Notes: generated by a model from the letters alone, not told the origin. 64,000 nt of DNA from Dactylosporangium aurantiacum (GCF_000716715.1 NZ_JNYJ01000016.1:1-64000); one strand, 5' to 3'. Shown: positions 16,903 through 26,129, numbered from the stretch's first letter. A program made the numbers and translations.

Positions 16903-19068
16903 TCATGGCGTGGTGGCGCCGCGCACGCCGCTCATGGCGGGCTCGGCCGGGGCGGGCGCGGGTGGCGGCAGCGTCACCTCGCGCAGGCCGATCCGCGCGT
17001 GCAGGCGCCGCAGCGGGGCGGGTGCCCACCAGTTCCACCGGCCGAGCAGGGTCATGGTCGCCGGCACCAGCAGGCAGCGCACCACGGTCGCGTCGACCAG
17101 GACGGCCGTGGTGAGGCCGAGGCCGATCTGCTCGATGCTGCCCATCTTCGCCGCGGCGAAGCAGCCGAAGACGATGACCATGAGCAGCGCGGCGGAGGTG
17201 ATGACGCGGCCGGTGTGCTGCAGGCCGCGGCGCACGGCGGTGTCCGTGTCGTCGCCGGCGTCGGCGTACTCCTTGATCCGGCCGAGCAGGAACACCTCGT
17301 AGTCCATGGACAGCGCGAACGCGAAGGCGAAGAGGATGACCACGACGAACGGGTCCAGCCCGCCGACGGTGAGGGTGCCGAGCACCCCGGCGAGCCAGCC
17401 GTGCTCGAACACCGCCACCATGACGCCGAGCGTCGCGCCGAGCGACACGACGTTGGCCAGGATCGCCTTCACCGGCACGATCACCGACCCGGTCATCGCG
17501 AACAGCAGCACCAGCATGGCGGTGAGCGTGATGCCCAGCGCGAGCGGCAGGTCGTCGAGGATGAGGTCGACGAGGTCCACGAGGACCGCGGCGTCGCCGG
17601 TGACCCACGACTGGACGCCGGCCGGGCGGTCGGCGCGGATGCGGTGCACGAGGTCCTGGGCGGCGTCGTCCTGGGCGCCGCCGCGCAGGTTCAGCTCGAC
17701 CGTGGCCAGCCCGGACCCGGCGGGCTTCGCCGGCTGGACCTTGCCGACGGCCGGGTCGGCGGCCCAGCGGGCGGCGTACGCGTCGAGGTCCGCGGCGCCG
17801 GTCCGGGCGATGATCCTCACCGACGGGGCGAACGACCGCCCGAAGCGGGTCTTGAGCTCGTCGGCGACCCGCACCGACGCGATGCTGCGCGGGGTGCCCT
17901 CCAGGCCGGGCAGCTTCACCGTCGCCGACAGCAGCGGCAGCCCCGCCGCCAGCAGCACCGCCGCGGTGAGCACGGCGACGAGCGCGGCGCGGCGCTGCAC
18001 GAACGCGGCGAGGGCGGCGAAGAGCCCACGGCCGGCCTCGTCGCCGGCGGGCCGGCGCGACGGTTTGAGCCGGCGGCGGGCCAGGCCGATGAGGGCGGCC
18101 GTGAACGTCAGCGACACCAGCATCGCGACCAGCGCGATCGACACGCCGGCGGCACCGAGGGCGGTGAGCTGCCGGACCGAGAACGCGAGGAGCCCGGCGA
18201 GCGCGGCGGCGACGGTGAGCGCGCTGAACAGGATGGTGCGCCCGGCGGTCGCCCACGCCCGGCCGATCGCGACCTCGGGGCTGAACCCGGCGGCCAGCTC
18301 CTCCCGGTAGCGGGCCACGAGCAGCAGCCCGTAGTCGACCGACAGGCCCAGGCCGAGCAGCGACGCGACGGTCAGCGCGTTGGAGTCCACGTCCGTGAAC
18401 GTGGTGAAGACGTACAGGACGGGAAAGACCGTGGCGATCGACACGACCGCCGCGAGCACCGGCACGCCGGCCGCGACGAGGCCGCCGAACACGACGACGA
18501 GCACGATCAGGGTGAGCGGCAGCGACAGCAGCTCGGCCTGGGTACGGTCGGCGTCGAGGGTCCGCCCGGCGTCGCGGCTGATCGTGGCGCTGCCACCGAC
18601 GCGCACGGCCGCACCGGCCGGCAGCTCACCGCCGAGCCGGTCGAGCTCGGCCTCGACCGCGTCGACGGCGGCGTTGCGGGTCGGTTTGTCGACCTTCTCC
18701 AGGGTGGCCACGACGAGCAGCGCCCGCCCGTCCGTGGACACGGCGGTCGCCTCGACCTGCCGGACGTGCTCGACCCCGCGCACGCGGGCCATGACGGCCT
18801 CGACGGCGCCCCGGACGTCCGCCGCGGCCGGGTCCACGCCGTCGACCAGCCCGACGACCTGGCCGGAGGAGTCCTCGGCGGTGCTGATCAGGTCGTACGC
18901 CTCGATCGACTCGACCTTCTTGCGCACGCTGCTGTCCTCGGAGATGGCGTTGAGCAGCGGCCCCGCGGCGAGGACCCCGCCGGCGACCACGACCAGCCAG
19001 ACGCCCACCACCCACCACCGGCGCCGGAAGCACCACGTGCCCAACCGCGCCATGAACCCCTCGGCCAT
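16903..19068 (-). CDS. MMPL/RND-family membrane transporter
   Basis: 721-residue RND-superfamily transporter of the actinobacterial MMPL type. TM1 is WWVVGVWLVVVAGGVL near residue 20. A soluble loop follows, then a five-TM bundle with SVDYGLLLVARYRE. The second half repeats the plan, with FAFALSMDYEVFLLGRIKE. The SxDY motifs in both halves are the proton-relay region of MMPL proteins. Length (700-750) fits single-gene exporters of lipids or small hydrophobic compounds. The ATG at 19066-19068 follows GGCGGAGGA. It stands alone; no biosynthetic gene identifies the cargo. Confidence 0.9.
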   Translation of the reverse strand: MAEGFMARLGTWCFRRRWWVVGVWLVVVAGGVLAAGPLLNAISEDSSVRKKVESIEAYDLISTAEDSSGQVVGLVDGVDPAAADVRGAVEAVMARVRGVEHVRQVEATAVSTDGRALLVVATLEKVDKPTRNAAVDAVEAELDRLGGELPAGAAVRVGGSATISRDAGRTLDADRTQAELLSLPLTLIVLVVVFGGLVAAGVPVLAAVVSIATVFPVLYVFTTFTDVDSNALTVASLLGLGLSVDYGLLLVARYREELAAGFSPEVAIGRAWATAGRTILFSALTVAAALAGLLAFSVRQLTALGAAGVSIALVAMLVSLTFTAALIGLARRRLKPSRRPAGDEAGRGLFAALAAFVQRRAALVAVLTAAVLLAAGLPLLSATVKLPGLEGTPRSIASVRVADELKTRFGRSFAPSVRIIARTGAADLDAYAARWAADPAVGKVQPAKPAGSGLATVELNLRGGAQDDAAQDLVHRIRADRPAGVQSWVTGDAAVLVDLVDLILDDLPLALGITLTAMLVLLFAMTGSVIVPVKAILANVVSLGATLGVMVAVFEHGWLAGVLGTLTVGGLDPFVVVILFAFAFALSMDYEVFLLGRIKEYADAGDDTDTAVRRGLQHTGRVITSAALLMVIVFGCFAAAKMGSIEQIGLGLTTAVLVDATVVRCLLVPATMTLLGRWNWWAPAPLRRLHARIGLREVTLPPPAPAPAEPAMSGVRGATTP

Positions 19069-19169
19069 CCGTCCTCCGCCCCCGCCGGTGCTGTCCAATC
19101 CGTCGCATCAACGTGCCAGACGCCACGAAAGGTTGCTCCGGCGGGGGTGCGGTGTCCCGAGGGGTCGGG

Positions 19170-20567
19170 TCAGCGCACGGCGGCGTTGTAGTTGTCGATG
19201 TCCTTCTTGAGGCCGGCGGCGGCGTCGTGCATGGCCTGCTCGGCGGGTTTCGTGCCGAGGATCGCCTGTTCGAGGCCGTCCTCGCTGGCCTTGCGGGCCT
19301 GCGGCATGACGCCGAGCAGGCAGCCGGCGGAGGCGACCGACGGCTTGCGGGCGTGCAGCTGGTCCACGGCGGTGCCGAACTGCGGGTACCGGACCCGCCA
19401 GTCCCTGGTGACGGCCTCGTCGTGAGCCTTGACGTTGACCGGCACGTAGCCGGTGCCGACGTGCCACTGGGCCTGCTGCGCCGGCTGGGACACGAACTTG
19501 ACGAACTCCCAGGCGGCACGCTGCTCCAGGGCGCTGTGGCCGGGGCCGCTGATCCACAGCGAGGCGCCGCCGATGACGGGGCCGCCGGTGGAGGCGGCGC
19601 TGACCTTCGGGTACGGCGCGGTGGCGACGGTGAACCTGCCCTTGGCGGCGTCGACGTAGCCGCGCAGCACCGACGTGGACTCCAGGTGCATGGCGACGTT
19701 GCCGGACTTGAACGCGGCCTGGGCGTCGTCGGTCTTGCGGCCGGTGTTGGTGGCGTAGCCGGCGCGGACGAGGTCGGCCCACCACTGCGCGACGCGGACC
19801 CCGGTCGGGCTGTCGAACTGGACCTTGCCGGCCAGGCCGGAGCGGCCGTTGCCCTGGTCGCAGTACTCCTTGTCGTCGGTGGCGAGCAGCTGTTCGAGCA
19901 GCCACCCGTAGATGGCGGCGCCGAAGCCGTACTGGGTGACCTTGCCGCCGGCGTCGCGGACGGTGAGCTTCCTGGCGTAGTCGGTGAGCTCGTCGAGGGT
20001 GGCCGGTGGCTTCGCCGGGTCCAGGCCGGCGCGCTCGAACGCCTCCTTGTTCATGTACAGCAGCGGCGTGGAGGAGTTGAACGGCATCGAGTGCAGCTTG
20101 CCGTCCACGGAGTAGTAGCTGGCGATGTTGGGTTCGATGTCGGTGGCCGCGGTGCCGTCCTTGTCGAGGAACCCGGCCACCGGCACCGTCTGCTTAGAGT
20201 CGATCATGAACCGGGTGCCGATGTCGTAGATCTGCACGAGGGCGGGGGTGTTCTTCTGCTGCACGGCGGTCTTGTACTTGGCGACCGTCTCGTCGTAGCT
20301 GCCCTGGAAGACCGGCTTGACCTCGATCTTGTCGCCGTGCTGCTTGGCGAAGTCGGCGACGAGGGCGTTGACCGCCTCGACGTTGGCGCCGCGCATCGAG
20401 TGCCAGAACTCGATGGTGACCTTGCCGGTCGCCTGGTCCAGCACGTCGCGGCCGGGGACGCCGGTCGAGCCGCCGTCGGGGGTGTCGCCGCCCCCGCAGG
20501 CGCTCAGCGCCGCCGCGCCGGCGACGAGCAGCGCGGCCGCGAACCGGCCCATGGAGTGGGTGAGCAT
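19170..20567 (-). CDS. ugpB: Glycerol-3-phosphate-type ABC substrate-binding lipoprotein, UgpB-like
   Basis: 465-residue family 1 solute-binding lipoprotein. The signal ends in lipobox LSAC (Cys24). The mature N-terminus IEFWHSMRGANVEAVNALV and the segments VFQGSYDETVAKYK and MPFNSSTPLLYMNKEAF match UgpB more than other sugar-binding proteins. AAGGAGG precedes the ATG. It is third in the unit permease-permease-binding protein. The cargo is probably sn-glycerol-3-phosphate or a glycerophosphodiester, supported by the PHO-box-like repeat upstream. No UgpC ATPase is present, so a shared ATPase elsewhere is needed. Confidence 0.8.
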   Translation of the reverse strand: MLTHSMGRFAAALLVAGAAALSACGGGDTPDGGSTGVPGRDVLDQATGKVTIEFWHSMRGANVEAVNALVADFAKQHGDKIEVKPVFQGSYDETVAKYKTAVQQKNTPALVQIYDIGTRFMIDSKQTVPVAGFLDKDGTAATDIEPNIASYYSVDGKLHSMPFNSSTPLLYMNKEAFERAGLDPAKPPATLDELTDYARKLTVRDAGGKVTQYGFGAAIYGWLLEQLLATDDKEYCDQGNGRSGLAGKVQFDSPTGVRVAQWWADLVRAGYATNTGRKTDDAQAAFKSGNVAMHLESTSVLRGYVDAAKGRFTVATAPYPKVSAASTGGPVIGGASLWISGPGHSALEQRAAWEFVKFVSQPAQQAQWHVGTGYVPVNVKAHDEAVTRDWRVRYPQFGTAVDQLHARKPSVASAGCLLGVMPQARKASEDGLEQAILGTKPAEQAMHDAAAGLKKDIDNYNAAVR

Positions 20568-20592
20568 GCGCTTCCTCCTTGCGGTGGTCGCG

Positions 20593-21408
20593 TCAGCGCA
20601 GCGCCCCGGCGGTCAGCCCGCGGACGATGTACCGCTGCCCGAACACGACGATGGCGAGCGTGGGGATGAGGGAGAGCACGACGCCGGCGAGGATGAGGCC
20701 CGGGTCGGCGGCCTCGGCGTCGTTGAGCTGGGACACGCCGATCTGCAGCGTCTGGTACTGCGGGTCGCGCACGAGGATCAGCGGCCAGAAGTACTGGTTC
20801 CACGCGGACAGGAACACGTACACGCCGACCGCGGCGATCGTCGGGCGCGACAGCGGGATCAGGATCCGGGCCAGGAACCGGCCGTGGCCGCAGCCGTCGA
20901 CGGTCGCGGCGTCGCGCAGCTCCGCGGGGAACTGCAGGAACGCCTGCCGGAACAGGAAGGTGCCGAATGCCGAGGCGAGGAACGGCAGGACCAGCCCCAC
21001 GTAGGTGAGCGGCCCGCGGACGAGCCCCCAGCCGGAGACGGTGAGGAAGTTGGGGATGATGATCGACTCCCACGGCACCATGAGGGTCGACAGGAACAGC
21101 CCGAACGTGAAGGCCCGGGCCCGCATCGGCAGGAACGCGAACGCGTAGCCGGCCAGGATGCTGGTGAGCAGCTGGGCGGCGGTGATGACGCCGGTCTGCA
21201 GGGCCGAGTTGAGGTACTGCCGGCGCAGCGGCACGGCGTCGAGCACCGCGCCGAAGTTGCCCAGGTGCGCGCCGCCGGGGACCAGCGCCGGTGGGTAGAC
21301 GGCCAGCTCGCGCAGCGTCATCACGGAGCCGGCGACGGCGTAGTACACGGGGAACAGCACCGGCACGGCGAGCAGGACGAGCAGCGTGACCACCGCGGCG
21401 CGCCTCAC
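20593..21408 (-). CDS. ugpE: Glycerol-3-phosphate-type ABC permease, UgpE-like
   Basis: 271-residue MalG/UgpE-type permease with six predicted membrane segments and the EAA loop ELRDAATVDGCGHGRFLARI. The GTG start (21406-21408) overlaps the ugpA stop (GTGA) and is preferred because it precedes the first hydrophobic helix. It couples to the ATPase through the EAA loop and pairs with UgpA. Confidence 0.82.
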   Translation of the reverse strand: MRRAAVVTLLVLLAVPVLFPVYYAVAGSVMTLRELAVYPPALVPGGAHLGNFGAVLDAVPLRRQYLNSALQTGVITAAQLLTSILAGYAFAFLPMRARAFTFGLFLSTLMVPWESIIIPNFLTVSGWGLVRGPLTYVGLVLPFLASAFGTFLFRQAFLQFPAELRDAATVDGCGHGRFLARILIPLSRPTIAAVGVYVFLSAWNQYFWPLILVRDPQYQTLQIGVSQLNDAEAADPGLILAGVVLSLIPTLAIVVFGQRYIVRGLTAGALR

Positions 21409-22307
21409 CGGTAGTGCACCCGCCGCTCGAGCACCCGGAACTGCACCAGGGTGCAGGCGAGCACGATGACCAGCAGCACGACCGCCTGGGCGCTGGCCGC
21501 GCCGTAGTCGGACGAGCCGTAGGCGAACGCCTCGGTGTAGATGGAGTACACCAGCGTGGTGGTGGCCCGGTCCGGCCCGCCCTTGGTGAGGATGTGGATC
21601 TGGCCGAAGCTCTGCAGCGCGTGGATCGTGGTGACCACGACGAGGAAGAACAGCTGCGGCGACAGCAGCGGCACGGTGATGCGCCGGGCGAGGGCGAGCC
21701 CGGTGGCGCCGTCGAGCCGGGCGGCCTCCACGACCTCCGGCGGGATGGCGCCGATCCCGGCGGACAGCACGAGCACGTTGTAGCCGAGGCTCATCCAGAC
21801 CGTGGTGGCGCACAGCGCGGGCAGCGCGATGTCCGGGTCGGTCAGCCACCGCACCCGGTCGATGCCGACCCGGCCCAGCAGGCCGTTGGCGACGCCGATC
21901 GCCGGGTTGTAGATGATCGCGAACACCACCGAGGCGGTCGCGACGGAGAACGCGAACGGCAGCGCGAACGCGGTGCGAAAGAAGCGCGCCGCCCGGATCC
22001 GCGCCTCCAGCAGCAGCACGACCAGCAGCGCCCCGGCGACCGACGGCACCACCGTCAGCAGCGTGAACAGCGCGGTGGTGGCCAGCACCCTGCCGAAGCC
22101 GCCGGCGGTGAACAGGTCGCGGTAGTTGTCCAGGCCGGTGAACCGGCCGGCGCCGCCGAACAGGTCGCTGCCGTGCGTCGACAGGTACAGCGACCGGCCC
22201 AGCGGCCAGAAGACGAACAGCGCGAACACCACCACGGACGGCAGCAGGAACGCCCAGGCGAGCAGCTGCTCCCGCGGTCGTCGCGACGGTGTGCCGACTC
22301 CGGCCAT
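21405..22307 (-). CDS. ugpA: Glycerol-3-phosphate-type ABC permease, UgpA-like
   Basis: 300-residue MalF/UgpA-type permease with six membrane segments and the EAA loop PEVVEAARLDGATGLALARR. It is the first gene of ugpAEB here. The leader contains a PHO-box-like array and a TAATAAT -10-like element. The order A-E-B and the missing ugpC are common in actinobacteria that use one multitask ATPase. Confidence 0.82.
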   Translation of the reverse strand: MAGVGTPSRRPREQLLAWAFLLPSVVVFALFVFWPLGRSLYLSTHGSDLFGGAGRFTGLDNYRDLFTAGGFGRVLATTALFTLLTVVPSVAGALLVVLLLEARIRAARFFRTAFALPFAFSVATASVVFAIIYNPAIGVANGLLGRVGIDRVRWLTDPDIALPALCATTVWMSLGYNVLVLSAGIGAIPPEVVEAARLDGATGLALARRITVPLLSPQLFFLVVVTTIHALQSFGQIHILTKGGPDRATTTLVYSIYTEAFAYGSSDYGAASAQAVVLLVIVLACTLVQFRVLERRVHYR

Positions 22308-22345
22308 GTGCCCCCGCTCCGATCGGCATTGATCGACGAGCGCAA

Positions 22346-22384
22346 ATTATTACATCGTTGACAGCAAATGAACAACAGGTGAAC
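22346..22384 (-). promoter_or_regulatory. PHO-box-like direct repeats and -10 region of ugpAEB
   Basis: On the minus strand three 11-base units follow one another: GTTCACCTGTT (22374-22384), GTTCATTTGCT (22363-22373) and the weaker GTCAACGATGT (22352-22362). Actinobacterial PhoP boxes are 11-base direct repeats beginning GTTCACC. A TAATAAT element at 22346-22352 abuts them in the place expected of a -10. Phosphate-starvation activation of ugp is the natural reading. Confidence 0.7.
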
Positions 22385-22466
22385 GACGCTGGTCACCGGT
22401 TGTGCGCGCCGCACCCGCCCGGCCGCGGGAGGCGTATCGGCACCGGGCGCGGGTAGCTGGGCCCAT

Positions 22467-22550
22467 ATGCTGAAACGCGCGGTGTGGCAGGGGCTCGTCG
22501 CCGGCCTGGCCGGGGCGGCCGGGCGACGTGCCCACCGGCGCGGTCCATGA
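22467..22550 (+). pseudogene. Truncated small membrane-protein gene, probable remnant
   Basis: A 27-codon frame begins MLKRAVWQGLVAGLAGAAG. It resembles the first helix of short actinobacterial membrane proteins but stops after a sudden run of Arg and His. No continuation in another frame is convincing. It looks like a 5' gene fragment left by a deletion, or chance. Confidence 0.3.
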
Positions 22551-22598
22551 CGGCCGAGGACTTCAGCTACCGGGCCGGGTGACGGGTATGGTGCAGCG

Positions 22599-23402
22599 AT
22601 GCAACGCACCGCGCTGGTCACGGGGGCATCGTCGGGCATCGGGCGGGCGACCGCCGCCGCGCTGGTCGCGCGGGGCTACCGGGTGATCGGCACCAGCCGG
22701 CGGCCGGACGGGCTCACCGCCGCGCAGCGGCCCGACGGCGTCGAGTTCCTGCCGCTGGACCTGACCGACGACGCGTCGATCGAGGCCCTGGCCGCCGCGG
22801 CCGGGGCGGTCGACGTGCTGGTCAACAACGCCGGGGAGAGCCAGTCGGGGCCGTTCGAGGAACTGCCCGTCGACGCGCTGCGGCGGCTGTTCCAGGTCAA
22901 CGTGCTCGGTCCGGTCCGGCTCAGCCAGCTGCTGCTGCCCGGCATGCGGGAGCGCGGGCACGGCCGGGTGGTCATGGTCGGGTCGATGCTCGCGTCGTTC
23001 CCCCTGGCGTACCGGTCGTCGTACGTCGCGTCCAAGGCCGCGCTCAAGGGGTTCAGCGACGGCGCCCGGCACGAGTACACCCCGTTCGGCGTGTGGCTGA
23101 CCACGGTGGAGCCCGGGTCGATCAGCACCGGGATCAGCGAGCGGCGCACCAGGTACACCGCGGAGGGCTCGCCGCACCGCGCGGACTTCGAGCGGATGCT
23201 GGCCGCCCTGGACCGCAACGAGCGCACCGGCGTGCCGGCCGAGCGGGTCGCCGCCACCATCGTCAAGGCCGTCGAGGCGCCCCGGCCGAAGGCGCACTAC
23301 GCGGTGGGCAGCAACGCGCCGGTCGTCTTCCCGTTGCGCCGGCTGCTGCCGCAGGGTCTCGTCGCGAAGGTGACCCACCGCCGCCATGATCTGCGCCGTT
23401 GA
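22599..23402 (+). CDS. SDR-family oxidoreductase
   Basis: 267-residue classical SDR with TGASSGIGRA, VNNAG, a Ser strand (VMVGSMLAS) and an intact YVASK. The C-terminal part (VAATIVKAVEAPRPKAHYAVG) resembles SDR subfamilies related to mycobacterial short-chain dehydrogenases acting on ketones or fatty acyl groups. It is a single gene between ugp and the TDO-like unit. The ATG at 22599 lacks a strong ribosome site but gives a standard N-terminus. Substrate unknown. Confidence 0.87.
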   Translation: MQRTALVTGASSGIGRATAAALVARGYRVIGTSRRPDGLTAAQRPDGVEFLPLDLTDDASIEALAAAAGAVDVLVNNAGESQSGPFEELPVDALRRLFQVNVLGPVRLSQLLLPGMRERGHGRVVMVGSMLASFPLAYRSSYVASKAALKGFSDGARHEYTPFGVWLTTVEPGSISTGISERRTRYTAEGSPHRADFERMLAALDRNERTGVPAERVAATIVKAVEAPRPKAHYAVGSNAPVVFPLRRLLPQGLVAKVTHRRHDLRR

Positions 23403-23443
23403 CGAATATTTTCCTCGCGTTTATTTTCGCACTCCCAGTTTCA

Positions 23444-23473
23444 TTGACACCTATCAGTGCGCCTCGGTAGCGT
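23444..23473 (+). promoter_or_regulatory. Promoter of the TDO-like/2OG oxygenase unit
   Basis: TTGACA (23444-23449) and TAGCGT (23468-23473) are spaced by 18 bases, close to the vegetative consensus. The surrounding 23402-23560 is clearly richer in A/T than the rest of the window. The leader to the chosen start is about 100 bases. Confidence 0.55.
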
Positions 23474-23578
23474 GTCCGCTGACACCAGACCGGAAGATAT
23501 CGCATTGTTCGCCGGTGATACTCGTTCATGACGTGTGCGGTCACATTTGTACACGTGGAGACGGAGCGAAACGTTCAC

Positions 23579-24409
23579 ATGGCAGATGACTGTCACCTGT
23601 CCGGCGCAGCGGACCAGCACGAGCACGGCATGTCCGGGCCGGTCTTCGCCGTGGGCGGGCCGACCGCGTACGACGACGTGGTGCGGTTCACCGCCGCGGT
23701 ACGCGCGCTGCATCCACTGCCGGAAATGCCGCACCCCGATTTCCTGTTCTTCCAGACCCTGCATCTGACCGCCGAACTGCTCTGGTACAACGTGCATTTC
23801 GACATCGTGCGCGCGGCCGAGGACCTGGGTCGCGGCGATTATCGCGGGGCCCATCGCCTGCTGCGCCGCGCGACCGAACTGCAGCGGCTCACCGTGACGC
23901 ATCTGGGCCAGGTCCGGTCCGGTATTCCGCAGGCGGAGTTCCTGCAGATCCGGGCGAGCCTGCCGGAAGGCGGCAGCGGCCTGGACTCCCCCGGCATGCG
24001 GAATCTGCAAAAGGCGTGCCGGCATTTGTGGCGCGCTTTCAGCGCGGCGATGGAGTCCGACGGCGTGTGCGCCGAGGCGGAGCTGCTGCGGGCCGGCACC
24101 CCGCATCCGGACCTCGCGGCGGTCGCACTGGAGATGCTCGAGCTCGACGACGCGGTGCTCGGCTGGCAGCAGGAGCACCAGCGCATGGTGTGGGCCCGGC
24201 TCGGCGGCCATCCGACGCTGCACGGGCTCCGCGAGCCGCACGGCGCCGGACCGGTCAGCCTGACCGGCCGCTCCGTCGAGGTGCTCGACCGGTTCGTCGG
24301 GCACATGCGCTTCCCGCGGCTGTGGCAGGCGGTGCAGCAGTACCAGGAATCCGTTGCGGGCGGCCCGGAGCCGGCGCCGCTCGGCACGACGCGCGCAGGA
24401 AGGACCTGA
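23579..24409 (+). CDS. Tryptophan 2,3-dioxygenase-like heme protein
   Basis: 276 residues with the helical plan of the tryptophan dioxygenase superfamily. Visible family landmarks are HPDFLFFQTLHLTAELLW (distal-pocket His62), FLQIRASLPEGGSGLDSPG (the FxxR...SG block that binds the substrate carboxylate through Arg) and EHQRMVWARLGG, whose His200 fits the proximal heme ligand. The usual GTGGSSG block after it is altered (PTLHGLREPHGAG), so this is a divergent member. Such members act on tryptophan derivatives in natural-product pathways. The ATG at 23579 is preferred over one at 23528. A 2OG oxygenase follows two bases downstream. Confidence 0.72.
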   Translation: MADDCHLSGAADQHEHGMSGPVFAVGGPTAYDDVVRFTAAVRALHPLPEMPHPDFLFFQTLHLTAELLWYNVHFDIVRAAEDLGRGDYRGAHRLLRRATELQRLTVTHLGQVRSGIPQAEFLQIRASLPEGGSGLDSPGMRNLQKACRHLWRAFSAAMESDGVCAEAELLRAGTPHPDLAAVALEMLELDDAVLGWQQEHQRMVWARLGGHPTLHGLREPHGAGPVSLTGRSVEVLDRFVGHMRFPRLWQAVQQYQESVAGGPEPAPLGTTRAGRT

Positions 24410-24411
24410 CC

Positions 24412-25086
24412 ATGACCAGCACCGCGTGGCGGCCGCCGCTCGAGCTGCCGTTCCACTGGCACGCCTACGACGTCGGGCACCTGCTGCCCGAGGACTGGGC
24501 CGAGGCGCTGCTCGCCGTGGCCCGCGAGCATGCGGTACGCCGCGTCTTCCGCCCCACCATGACCACCGCCCGCGAGGTCGCCGACGTGCGGATCCCGATG
24601 CACAGCGTCGACGGCGAGGTGCTGCGCCGCGCCGCGCCGTGGACGTTCGAGCTGTACAGCGGCTGGTTCAAGGAGCTCGGCGAGCGCACCGCCGAGGAGA
24701 AGCTGCAGGAGACCAGCACCGACAACCGCGCGCTGAGCCTGAACATCCAGGACGGGATCACGATGCGCTACCCGTGCCACGTCGACAGCAACCCGATGCA
24801 GGGCCTGCTGTACCTGACCACGTGCACCGAGGAGACCGGCGGTGCCCTGGTCGTGGCCCGGGACCGCGCCGCCCGCACCGTCGCTGACGTCGACGCGGAC
24901 GCCCTGCGCATCTACCCGGCGAAGGGTCAGCTGTACTTCTTCGACGCCCGCCGGCACGCCCACTACGTCGAGCCGCTGCGCCGGCCGGACGCCGTGCGGG
25001 CCGTGCTGACGATGAACTACTACTCGCCGTCGTGCCCGGAGACGCAGCGCCCCGCCGGCCTGGACGAGCAGCTCTTCAGCCGCTGA
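24412..25086 (+). CDS. 2-oxoglutarate/Fe(II)-dependent oxygenase family protein
   Basis: 224 residues with a double-stranded beta-helix pattern. Iron ligands fit H123 and D125 in YPCHVDSNPMQGLLYLT and H184 in RHAHYVEPL. An Arg about ten residues later is placed to bind 2-oxoglutarate. AGGAAGGA precedes the ATG, two bases after the TDO-like stop, so both are one operon. Together they could oxidise one substrate in sequence, for example a tryptophan-derived or peptide-bound residue. The gene's last 11 bases overlap the convergent stress-protein gene. Confidence 0.75.
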   Translation: MTSTAWRPPLELPFHWHAYDVGHLLPEDWAEALLAVAREHAVRRVFRPTMTTAREVADVRIPMHSVDGEVLRRAAPWTFELYSGWFKELGERTAEEKLQETSTDNRALSLNIQDGITMRYPCHVDSNPMQGLLYLTTCTEETGGALVVARDRAARTVADVDADALRIYPAKGQLYFFDARRHAHYVEPLRRPDAVRAVLTMNYYSPSCPETQRPAGLDEQLFSR

Positions 25087-25999
25087 CCGCCGCCGCGGCG
25101 GCGACCGTCATGGCGTCCGCCGGGTCGATGCCCGCCGTCTTGAGAGAAGCCGTCTTGGTAACCGCCGCGACGAGCAGCGGTACGCCCGCCTGCTGGACCA
25201 GGGTGTGGCTCACCGACCCGGCCAGCAGCCGCCGCAGCCCGTCCTGCTGGCGGCAGCCCACCACGAGCAGCGCCGCGTCGCCGGCGGCCCGCAGCAGCGC
25301 CGCCGCAGGGTCGGTGCCCGGCACCGCCGCGGTGTGCACGGGCACGTGCGGGAAGCGCGCCCGCCACGGCAGCAGCGCCCGGTCCAGCAGCTCCCCCGCC
25401 TCGGTCAGCGCCTCGGTCAGCGCCTCCGTCCCGCGCGCGGCCCGGCCCGGGGTGACGTAGCAGGCGCGCAGGTCGCTGCCGTGCCGGTCGGCGGTGTCGA
25501 ACGCGTACTCGATCGCCGCCGCCGACGGTGCGGCGGCGTCGACCCCGACCACCACCGGACCGGCCGGGTGGCCGGGCGTGCCGCCGACGACCGCGACCGG
25601 GCACGTCGCGTGCCGGGCGACCTGGGCGCTGACCGAGCCGAGGCGCACCGGCAGCCGCCCGCGCCCCCGGCGGCCGACGACCACCAGGTCGGCCGCGTGT
25701 GCCTCGCTGAGCAGCAGGTCCCCGGCGGGCCGGTCGGCGATGTACACCTGCACCCGCAGCCTGCCGTGCTGGCGGTGCAGGTAGCGGCGGGCGAAGTCGA
25801 GCAGCCGGCGGGCCTCGGTGGCGCGGTCCTCGACCGGCCGGATCAGGGCCGTCTCCGCGTAGGCGTGGGCGGGCAGGAGCGCGTGGACCAGCCGTACGTC
25901 GTGCCCGCGCAGCACGGCCTCGGTGGCCGCGTGCTCCACGGCGGTCCAGCCGGCCTCCGAGCCGTCGAACCCGGCGACGACCAAGCCTCGACGTGCCAT
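25076..25999 (-). CDS. Universal stress protein, tandem UspA domains
   Basis: 307 residues with two UspA domains (about 1-145 and 155-300). Each starts with a VVxGxDxS-like strand (LVVAGFDGSEAGWTA; VVVGVDAAAPSAAA). The first ends in VVVGRRGRGRLPVRLGSVS, the ATP-binding G-x2-G-x9-G-S motif. The second reads VVGCRQQDGLRRLLAGSVS and is less canonical. Cytoplasmic, probably ATP-binding, linked to stress or hypoxia in actinobacteria. It stands alone and its role in this neighbourhood is unclear. Confidence 0.9.
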   Translation of the reverse strand: MARRGLVVAGFDGSEAGWTAVEHAATEAVLRGHDVRLVHALLPAHAYAETALIRPVEDRATEARRLLDFARRYLHRQHGRLRVQVYIADRPAGDLLLSEAHAADLVVVGRRGRGRLPVRLGSVSAQVARHATCPVAVVGGTPGHPAGPVVVGVDAAAPSAAAIEYAFDTADRHGSDLRACYVTPGRAARGTEALTEALTEAGELLDRALLPWRARFPHVPVHTAAVPGTDPAAALLRAAGDAALLVVGCRQQDGLRRLLAGSVSHTLVQQAGVPLLVAAVTKTASLKTAGIDPADAMTVAAAAAVSG

Positions 26000-26129
26000 G
26001 ACAACCTCCCGGCGGTGCTGCTCGCTGTGGTCGCCCCATCGTCGCCCGCGCCCGGCGGCGCTGGTCAGGGCCGCCGGTTACCACCCGGCGGGCCCTTCGG
26101 CCCCCGGACGTCCCGCCGGCCGGGAACCG

